From: a virus
IMG/VR virus record: IMGVR_UViG_3300013116_000221
Coordinates: 1-22,027 of that record
Strand: one strand, 5' to 3'
DNA length: 22,027 bases
The position numbers and the translations under genes were made by a program. How positions within the stretch are numbered: position 1 is the stretch's first letter; each line of letters begins with the position of its first letter. The notes below the pieces were generated by a model that did not search any database, was not told where the DNA came from, and worked only from the letters and a program-made list of their open reading frames with translations. Below, piece after piece: positions 17,546-22,027 of the stretch.

Positions 17546-17619
17546 GTCCTTGCTAGCCAACGACTTGTGGGGCGGGGGCCGCCCGCGACGCGCAACTCCT
17601 TGATATACAACAACTTACA
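17541..17619 (+). repeat. Array repeat copy 11 (decayed)
   Basis: Half A 17541-17569 (TGTAAGT left arm, ACTTGTG right arm), GC core about 17569-17588, half B 17591-17619 (CGCAACTCCTTGA against CAACAACTTACA). Most diverged copy, at the very end of the array. Confidence 0.85.
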
Positions 17620-17653
17620 AAACTTCAGTCTCAATATAGTCTCATTTAATTTT

Positions 17654-17765
17654 TTTGGTTTGGTATATTATTAAGTCTTTATTTGGTTTGGTATAGATTC
17701 CCACTCATATTTGGTATAATACAAATTGTCAAGCTTATTTGGTTACTATATAATTCGGCACGAAA
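17654..17765 (+). repeat. Four-unit 28-bp phased repeat (iteron-like)
   Basis: TTTGGT starts at 17654, 17682, 17710 and 17738, exactly 28 bases apart. The first two units share TTTGGTTTGGTATA; the third has TTTGGTATAAT and the fourth TTTGGTTACTATA. The rest of each unit differs, so only the box and phase are conserved: a pattern typical of protein-binding iterons, in an AT-rich region between convergent gene blocks. Confidence 0.6.
17726..17754 (+). promoter_or_regulatory. Promoter-like sequence within the phased repeat
   Basis: TTGTCA (17726-17731), 17-nt spacer, TATAAT (17749-17754), reading right into the 3' end of the oppositely oriented RuvB-like gene. Its ATTTGGT and TATAATTCGGCA parts recur at about 20349-20372. 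Confidence 0.45.
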
Positions 17766-17794
17766 AAGCCGCCACTCCCGAAGGAATGACGGCT
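17763..17794 (-). terminator. Terminator of the RuvB-like gene
   Basis: On the minus strand AGCCGTCATTCC pairs over 12 bp (with G-T pairs) with GGAGTGGCGGCT around a TTCG loop, followed by TTTTT. It lies 25 bases after the stop at 17819. Confidence 0.9.
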
Positions 17795-17818
17795 CAACAC
17801 ACAACACGCTATGAAATA

Positions 17819-18751
17819 CTACATATCTTTTAATATGTTTACACCTTTGCCGCTTATCTCACGCTGACCATTGATCTTCATTAGACCACGCTTGAGAAGA
17901 TAGAGTTCTGCTTCTTTCTGGATTGCTGTGCGACTCATACCTGTAACGGCTGAGAGCATCTGAAGTGAGCAGTTGCCACGCTCCTTGAGGATGCTGAGAA
18001 TCTCAAGCTCAATGTTGGACAACCCAAGAGGCTTGATACCCAAGGTGTGAGACATCTTCTCCCAATCCTTTTTGGAATAGTCCTTGTTATTCACAGACTC
18101 GCAGTAGAGCATGATCTCTTTGGAACGCTTGACTGCTGAACGAGCGTTGCCCCTTGTAGTCTCAGCAATCTCTGTGAGAATCCCATCCTCAAACTCAATC
18201 TCGCCACAAACCAAATCAATAATTTCAGATAGCTCGTCAACTGTATAAGGCTTGAAGTCTACGATAGTGAGGCGATCCTTGAAGGGAGCAAACAACTTAT
18301 CCATCTCAGTAGTAGCGAAGATGAAATTTTGTTGGGCAAAATCAAAAGCAAAAATCTGTTCGCCATGATGATACTCTTTGAAGTTGCTCTTCTCTGTGTT
18401 GAATACAGTAAGGAAGGCGTTAACCAAATCCTTGGGAAGCATGTGCGCCTCGTCCAATAGGATGGTAATCTCGTTGTGCATCACAATGGGCAAGAAGATT
18501 TGCTCAAAGAAAGCATTAGCATTTTTAATAGTGGAGCAGTTGATCTCAAGGAATGGACGTTGACTGCCATCCTTGTTCTTGAGATTGGAAGCATACTCCT
18601 TAGCGAACTCAGTCTTACCCAAGCCCTTTGCCCCACTCAACATAAGAAATGGTGCGACTCCAGTAGAATTTTGTGCTTTAGCGTAAAAGGAAAGCTGACG
18701 CTTTACCTCGTCTTGACCGATTAGGTTTTTGAACATAGTTTTAGTAATCAT
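17819..18751 (-). CDS. RuvB-like AAA+ ATPase
   Basis: 310 residues in the order AAA+ domain, lid, winged helix. IGQDEVKRQL opens the fold; Walker A is GAKGLGKTE, Walker B ILLDEAHML, sensor 1 FIFATTE, arginine-finger region PFKDRL, sensor 2 RGNARSAVK. The C-terminal 70 residues (LGLSNIELEILSIL, MSRTAIQKEAELYLLKRGLM, then INGQREISGKG) follow the RuvB winged-helix DNA-binding domain. In cells RuvB drives Holliday-junction migration with RuvA; no RuvA or RuvC is seen here, so it may use host partners or serve replication in another way (clamp-loader-like AAA+ is the alternative). The start may be at 18751 or 18736. Confidence 0.82.
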   Translation of the reverse strand: MITKTMFKNLIGQDEVKRQLSFYAKAQNSTGVAPFLMLSGAKGLGKTEFAKEYASNLKNKDGSQRPFLEINCSTIKNANAFFEQIFLPIVMHNEITILLDEAHMLPKDLVNAFLTVFNTEKSNFKEYHHGEQIFAFDFAQQNFIFATTEMDKLFAPFKDRLTIVDFKPYTVDELSEIIDLVCGEIEFEDGILTEIAETTRGNARSAVKRSKEIMLYCESVNNKDYSKKDWEKMSHTLGIKPLGLSNIELEILSILKERGNCSLQMLSAVTGMSRTAIQKEAELYLLKRGLMKINGQREISGKGVNILKDM

Positions 18752-18760
18752 AGGACTTTC

Positions 18761-18788
18761 AGTATGTGGATTTTTGTGGTTGTGTCAA
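18761..18788 (-). promoter_or_regulatory. Promoter of the RuvB-like gene
   Basis: On the minus strand TTGACA (18788-18783), 16-nt spacer, CATACT (18766-18761), 9 nt to ATG. The stretch TCCACATACTG-AAG is shared with the promoter at 8110-8139. Confidence 0.65.
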
Positions 18789-18839
18789 TCCTTTTGTGCA
18801 AAGTTTTTTAAAATTAGTTTCTCTGTGTTTCCCATGATA

Positions 18840-19094
18840 TTACTTATGTAGAGTGAATGAGATTTTTTGTTCGGCTTCTGGCTCTGGGGCTACTGTTGAT
18901 ACAGGAGCAGGTACAGTGTCCTCAATTGATGCACCCATACGCTCAAGCCACACACGACTTACTGGAATACCTGTTGCTGAACCGCAAAACTTTTCTAGTT
19001 CGGTTAAGGTGATGTTGACGAAGGAAGTTGCACCCTTCTTGCGACCACTACCTGTCTTACGAGGAGTGCCATCTTTGTTTAATGTTTTTTTCAT
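18840..19094 (-). CDS. Small basic protein, unknown
   Basis: 84 residues: a basic AT-hook-like start (KDGTPRKTGSGRKKGATSFV), then a helical NITLTELEKFCGSATGIPVS segment and a Pro/Glu-rich tail. The core recalls small phage proteins with GRPKGATSFV, of unknown role; DNA binding is plausible. It sits just upstream of the RuvB-like gene, with its own promoter. Confidence 0.65.
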   Translation of the reverse strand: MKKTLNKDGTPRKTGSGRKKGATSFVNITLTELEKFCGSATGIPVSRVWLERMGASIEDTVPAPVSTVAPEPEAEQKISFTLHK

Positions 19095-19104
19095 GATGTA
19101 AACC

Positions 19105-19132
19105 AGTATGTCTTAATATTCCAATATGTCAA
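19105..19132 (-). promoter_or_regulatory. Promoter of the 19094 gene
   Basis: Minus strand TTGACA (19132-19127), 16-nt spacer, CATACT (19110-19105), 10 nt to ATG. Confidence 0.6.
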
Positions 19133-19224
19133 ACATAATTTAAATAAATTTAAAAAAACTTAGGCAGGAATCATATTGGGATCGGGACACTATGCTAGAA
19201 CTAGCTGATTCGTCTGTCGTTTAA

Positions 19225-19250
19225 TTTGTGCCGACCGAGCGACGCACAAA
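19225..19250 (-). other. Hairpin after the four-gene leftward operon
   Basis: TTTGTGC and GCACAAA form a perfect 7-bp stem around a GC-rich 12-base loop. It lies about 24 bases after the stop at 19274; the T-run is weak, so it may be a terminator or a 3'-end stabiliser. Confidence 0.4.
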
Positions 19251-19273
19251 ACCTAAGCTAAATTTTTGTTTGA

Positions 19274-19435
19274 TTACTTTTGCTGAAGAAATGGTTGCAT
19301 GGCTCTAGCTTGCTCAATCATAGCCTCACCAAATTTTTCGTGCGATTCTGGGTCTTGCTCATTCAGTTCTTGCAACGCTCCCAGTAATCGAAAGGTTTTT
19401 TCTGTTAGGTTGTCGATAGGTGTTTTAGTTTCCAT
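19274..19435 (-). CDS. Small helical protein, last gene of a four-gene operon
   Basis: 53 residues: METKTPIDNLTEKTFRLLGA, then EQDPESHEKFGEAMIEQA. Unknown. Its ATG overlaps the stop of the upstream membrane-protein gene by one base (TAATG). Confidence 0.62.
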   Translation of the reverse strand: METKTPIDNLTEKTFRLLGALQELNEQDPESHEKFGEAMIEQARAMQPFLQQK

Positions 19436-19683
19436 TATGTAAATTTATCGTGATGATGTTTTTTTAGTATATCTATTAAGATGTTTATTTTTTTGTTTTG
19501 TATTTTTATTTGCTCCTCCACAGACTCAGTTAATCGTTCTTGTTTTTCTATGCGGTTTTCCAACTCTATAATATCAGAACCTAAGCAATAAAATGATGCG
19601 ATTAAAAGACCTGCCAATATTCCCACAACTATAATCGAAAAAGTTTTTGGCTTTGGTTTGTGGGGGTCAATATTTGGCTTCAT
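19435..19683 (-). CDS. Membrane-anchored coiled-coil protein
   Basis: 82 residues: a Pro/Lys-rich cytoplasmic start, one membrane span at about 15-34 (SIIVVGILAGLLIASFYCL), and a long charged coiled coil (ELENRIEKQERLTESVEEQ). This topology is like inner-membrane spanins (Rz) or other phage membrane anchors, but the length is short and no outer-membrane partner is evident, so the role is open. Confidence 0.65.
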   Translation of the reverse strand: MKPNIDPHKPKPKTFSIIVVGILAGLLIASFYCLGSDIIELENRIEKQERLTESVEEQIKIQNKKINILIDILKKHHHDKFT

Positions 19684-19685
19684 AA

Positions 19686-19901
19686 TTATTTGGCGACAGA
19701 TTCTATATTGATACCATTATTCATGAGGTCTTGTTCAGTTGTAATGTCATGCCCCTCATCTTTAAATAATTTAAAAATATCTTCCATGCTTTCAAATTCG
19801 GCGGGTTCATTGTTATTCTCTACATCCAGTAGATACTCTTTCCCATCTGGGAATTTGTCTCTCTGGCTTCCTTGTATATTTCTAAAGATTCTGAGTTTCA
19901 T
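19686..19901 (-). CDS. Small acidic protein
   Basis: 71 residues: MKLRIFRNIQGSQRDKFPDG, then SMEDIFKLFKDEGHDITTEQ. Compact alpha/beta look, no known motif. Starts 3 bases after the stop of the upstream gene and ends 2 bases before the next. Confidence 0.65.
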   Translation of the reverse strand: MKLRIFRNIQGSQRDKFPDGKEYLLDVENNNEPAEFESMEDIFKLFKDEGHDITTEQDLMNNGINIESVAK

Positions 19902-19904
19902 TGT

Positions 19905-20093
19905 TTACTTTGCCTCCTTGCTAAAATCATATTTTATGCCATTAATGAGGTCGTCCATCAAGAAAGATGAGACAATGGCACAGGCATCTGCCTCTCCGTA
20001 GTCGCGATCTTTGGCATAGTCTGCCGCATGTTCATTTAACTCTTGTGCCATATTTTTTAAATATTTAATTAATTCCCTTTTCTTGATTTTCAT
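19905..20093 (-). CDS. Small protein, first gene of the leftward operon
   Basis: 62 residues from the ATG at 20093: MKIKKRELIKYLKNMAQELN, then a hydrophilic helix and FLMDDLINGIKY. The start is set by an ideal promoter whose -10 box ends 6 nt upstream; the longer frame to 20132 would run through that promoter. Confidence 0.68.
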   Translation of the reverse strand: MKIKKRELIKYLKNMAQELNEHAADYAKDRDYGEADACAIVSSFLMDDLINGIKYDFSKEAK

Positions 20094-20099
20094 AGTAGT

Positions 20100-20128
20100 A
20101 GTATATTTGAAGTTGGCGCAAATGTCAA
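20100..20128 (-). promoter_or_regulatory. Near-consensus promoter of the four-gene operon, predicted leaderless
   Basis: Minus strand TTGACA (20128-20123), 17-nt spacer, TATACT (20105-20100), 6 nt to ATG. Confidence 0.78.
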
Positions 20129-20462
20129 GCAATATTTGGATTTTTTTTGATTCCCAGTGGAATTTTTATTTCTCTAGTGTAATATGATATGTCAACGTGC
20201 GAAGGGTCGCACAATAATCCGCCCAATTTTTTTAAATTTTTTTAAATTCTGCTTTAAGGAAAACCTAGTAGTAGTCTCGAAACAACCAATAAAATTGTTT
20301 TGTAAACTTAACAAGCACTCGATTTAAACCAAGACAGTCAAGCAGTATATTTGGTCGAGTTATAATTCGGCAACAGATCCTATTGAAATTACGATTTCAC
20401 CATAGGAATTTTTTGTTTATGGCTATAATGCGATATTTGAAATAATTTCTATTCCCACCAGA
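20129..20462. other. Intergenic region with hairpins and a short promoter-terminator pair
   Basis: No convincing gene. Seen here: a GTGTAA box at 20177-20182; a GTGCGA/TCGCAC hairpin (about 20195-20210); TATAAT at 20361-20366 in a copy of the 17738 sequence (ATTTGGT, TATAATTCGGCA); and a plus-strand hairpin TCCTAT/ATAGGA with an inner GAAAT/ATTTC followed by ATTTTTT (about 20378-20415), which could end a very short rightward RNA. Confidence 0.45.
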
Positions 20463-20690
20463 TTAGTTTAGATTGTTGTTTTTTTGTTTTAATCCTTCTA
20501 CTTTCAGCCAAAAGTTATAGTGAAATGCACTAGCCATTGTTGGAATGAAAAAGAACGTGTCGTACGCTATGCCGCCTACGCAGTAGGCTAGACGCACAGC
20601 GGTAATAAAAACCCCATAGAATGGAGTAATAATTGCGCCTATGATAAAGCATAGTACCATGCCTAAATAATATTGTGTTTTTGTCGTCAT
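20463..20690 (-). CDS. Small two-span membrane protein
   Basis: 75 residues with two hydrophobic segments (YYLGMVLCFIIGAIITPFYG and VRLAYCVGGIAYDTFFFIP) and a polar, Asn/Lys-rich C-terminus. Holin-like size and topology, but there is no lysis gene next to it. No clear promoter is seen. Confidence 0.6.
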   Translation of the reverse strand: MTTKTQYYLGMVLCFIIGAIITPFYGVFITAVRLAYCVGGIAYDTFFFIPTMASAFHYNFWLKVEGLKQKNNNLN

Positions 20691-20986
20691 ATTTTAATCG
20701 AATAATATTTTTTGTTGTTTTATAGAGAGAAAAGGGAGAATACCCATCCCATCTTTTTAACCATTTTATATAATATAATTATCTTTCTCTTTTACTTATA
20801 CTATATCCTTTATTCTATAAGGGTTGGGGAAGGATAGGAGGGTAGGGAAAGCGAGGGAATTTGGGGTGTAAAAGGGCTAAAGTAAGGGGTAAAAAGGGGT
20901 AAACGTACTGCAAACGCAAACAGAATTTAAATAAATTTTAAAATAAAACATAATACGTTGTAGTTATAGTTTTTTGTAGTTTGTAA
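20691..20986. other. Non-coding region: AT-rich block followed by clustered G-runs
   Basis: No gene. An AT-rich stretch (about 20755-20820) borders about 80 bases (20820-20905) whose plus strand is almost all purine, with many runs of three or four G (GGGTTGGGG, GGAGGGTAGGG, AAGGGGTAAAAAGGGG). The G-runs can form quadruplexes on the plus strand. The combination resembles an origin or a regulatory region, without direct proof. Confidence 0.5.
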
Positions 20987-21187
20987 TCAATTTGTTTTTT
21001 TTACTGCTCCATTTGCAACTATGCTCTGTAAATCGCCCTCAAGGTTATTATAAGCATAACAAGGGCTATGTTCACCTGCTTCCTCTCTAAAGAGTTCTAG
21101 GAGGTCTTGTGCCTCATTCTGGAGCAATACTTTGTTGTCGATAGCTTTACGGATAATTCGGATTGCTTGTGTTTCGTATGCGTCCAT
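20987..21187 (-). CDS. Small acidic protein, last gene of the macro-domain operon
   Basis: 66 residues: helical start (YETQAIRIIRKAIDNKVLLQ), then AQDLLELFREEAGEHSPCYA. Unknown. It starts 2 bases after the stop of the preceding gene. Confidence 0.62.
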   Translation of the reverse strand: MDAYETQAIRIIRKAIDNKVLLQNEAQDLLELFREEAGEHSPCYAYNNLEGDLQSIVANGAVKKTN

Positions 21188-21189
21188 TA

Positions 21190-21345
21190 TTAGGAATTTG
21201 TTTCTGACTTTTTGAGAGCGTGATACATTACTTCTTCAGTTACTTCATCTTCAAACTCTGCGGCAGAAGATGGATCAATAGAATTGAGTTTTGCCAAAAT
21301 CTTGACCAAGACTTGTTCTGATAGTGTTAGTTTTTCTAGTTTCAT
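21190..21345 (-). CDS. Small acidic protein
   Basis: 51 residues: MKLEKLTLSEQVLVKILAKL, then SAAEFEDEVTEEVMYHALKK. All-helical, unknown. Lies 3 bases after the macro-domain stop, so it is co-transcribed. Confidence 0.62.
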   Translation of the reverse strand: MKLEKLTLSEQVLVKILAKLNSIDPSSAAEFEDEVTEEVMYHALKKSETNS

Positions 21346-21348
21346 ATT

Positions 21349-21840
21349 TTATACTTTATACTTTATAATAAATCCTTTTAGGTTAAATTCTTCTAGGGCT
21401 TCTTTAATAATACTCTCTACGATTTTCCAATCTCCACCTCCTAGTCCACACCCCATTCCGTAGGGAAAACCACAAATTGCATCATCACAGTATCCAGAGA
21501 ACGTAGTATGGTCATCTAAGCAACGCCTCAAAGCGTCCCTTAAAGCAAAATAATCAGTCGGAATACCCCAAACACTATCCTCACCCAATCTTTGACCATA
21601 GAGATTCACCACCAATTTATAATCTTTAGAGTCTCCACTTACAAGTGCTTGAGTATAATGCCCCAATCTTTCTTTTCCTTTTGGCACGAAATAATCCTTG
21701 TCTGCTTTATGTGCTTGTGGATAACGCTTACGAATTTGTGATGCGATTCCTGCACCCATAACATTTTCTGTATTAGCTTGATGGAATATCATGTTAATCC
21801 CATTTGGGAAGTCTAATAGATTTCCTTGTATTGTCTGCAT
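21349..21840 (-). CDS. Macro-domain protein (ADP-ribose binding or hydrolase)
   Basis: 163 residues, the length of a stand-alone macro domain. GNLLD near the start, the ligand loop HQANTENVMGAGIASQI, LVVNLYGQ, and the second ligand loop GFPYGMGCGLGGGDW are all present; the last two resemble Poa1p/OARD1/DarG-type macrodomains that hydrolyse ADP-ribose-1''-phosphate or remove ADP-ribose from targets. In a phage this could recycle NAD-derived metabolites or undo host ADP-ribosylation defence such as DarT. The specific substrate is inference. Confidence 0.88.
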   Translation of the reverse strand: MQTIQGNLLDFPNGINMIFHQANTENVMGAGIASQIRKRYPQAHKADKDYFVPKGKERLGHYTQALVSGDSKDYKLVVNLYGQRLGEDSVWGIPTDYFALRDALRRCLDDHTTFSGYCDDAICGFPYGMGCGLGGGDWKIVESIIKEALEEFNLKGFIIKYKV

Positions 21841-21857
21841 ATTTTTTTTAAATTTTT

Positions 21858-22027
21858 TTAAATTGTTGTGGCGATGATTTTTTCTACTGAGTAGTCATAC
21901 CAATGAGGTTTGTTTGCTTTCCAGTTTGCTAGGTGAGCCTTGTCAATCTTGTAATACAGTCTATATTGTAAGACAGGGTGCAGATCGCCAAAATTCTTTA
22001 TCTTGCGACATTCTGAATCTTCTGATA
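21858..22027 (-). CDS. Hypothetical protein, 5' end cut by the window edge
   Basis: The last 56 or so residues of a gene entering from the right: CRKIKNFGDLHPVLQYRLYY, then KAHLANWKANKPHWYDYSVE and the end KIIATTI. Basic and aromatic, unknown. It ends 17 bases before the macro-domain start and so probably heads the same operon. Confidence 0.6.
   Translation of the reverse strand, partial: SEDSECRKIKNFGDLHPVLQYRLYYKIDKAHLANWKANKPHWYDYSVEKIIATTI

Noticed and set aside
9007-17619. CRISPR array
   Set aside because: The repeats are palindromic and similar, but spacing is 260-1900 bases, the intervals contain complete genes and promoters, and no cas gene is present.
9007-17619. Integron cassette array with attC sites
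   Set aside because: Gene-plus-palindrome layout is reminiscent, but no GTTRRRY-type core site is evident, genes carry their own promoters, and no tyrosine integrase is in the window. Kept only as an analogy.
9007-17619. Repeats as plain intrinsic terminators
   Set aside because: The hairpins are followed by CAAC and A-runs, not U-runs, and a separate true terminator follows copy 10.
20184-20327. 47-residue plus-strand ORF after a GTGTAA box
   Set aside because: Composition is Phe/Lys/Asn-rich as expected from AT-rich spacer, it includes hairpin sequence and poly-T stretches, and nothing supports translation.

Overview
The window is part of a tailed double-stranded DNA phage genome (or prophage). 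It carries a phage-type sigma factor, a PhoH-family ATPase, paralogous tail-tube-like structural proteins, a nine-tRNA cluster with embedded non-coding RNA candidates, a RuvB-like AAA+ ATPase, a macro-domain protein, and many very small ORFans packed with minimal spacing. DNA is AT-rich overall. The tRNAs read mostly A-ending codons (AAA, GAA, ACA, CAA, AGA), as in phages that are more AT-rich than their host. Promoters are of the TTGACA/TATAAT type and Shine-Dalgarno sequences are almost absent, so the host uses a normal housekeeping sigma and tolerates SD-less or leaderless starts. Nothing here identifies the host.

Layout. (1) 1-5028, minus strand: late/structural block. In transcription order: two paralogous tail-tube-like proteins, an unknown structural protein, PhoH-like ATPase, a zinc-ribbon protein, a sigma-like factor, and a truncated gene at the left edge. 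Several starts here, and two on the plus strand just to the right, are preceded 8-12 nt upstream by GTGTAA, a candidate phage-specific promoter element. (2) 5093-5600, plus: one small gene, a micro-ORF and a strong terminator. (3) 5600-7880: tRNAs Met, Glu, Thr, Asn, Lys, Gln, Met, Trp and Arg, interleaved with two ORF-free, hairpin-rich stretches of about 200 and 590 nt that look like structured RNAs. A PD-(D/E)XK nuclease gene ends inside the tRNA-Arg gene, and an HNH endonuclease remnant follows. (4) 8050-17620, plus: an array of about 25 small genes, many with their own TTGACA promoter whose -10 box lies only about 5-8 nt before the ATG (predicted leaderless mRNAs). Eleven copies of an approximately 80-bp palindromic repeat (hairpin, GC-rich core, hairpin) punctuate the array, and its 5' edge supplies the stop codon of at least six genes. 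Recognisable genes are a DUF3846 protein, an exported lytic-transglycosylase-like enzyme, a DUF932 protein and a GP88-like protein. A third structured-RNA candidate of about 440 nt with its own promoter sits at 12356-12800. (5) 17620-17800: convergent junction with a 28-bp phased array and a terminator. (6) 17819-22027, minus: RuvB-like ATPase, a basic protein, a four-gene leaderless operon of small proteins, a membrane protein, a G-run-rich non-coding stretch, and an operon with a macro-domain protein.

The most interesting parts are the repeat-punctuated array of leaderless mini-genes, the three structured-RNA candidates (two inside the tRNA cluster, as is known for ROOL and GOLLD RNAs of phages), and the nuclease gene fused into a tRNA gene.
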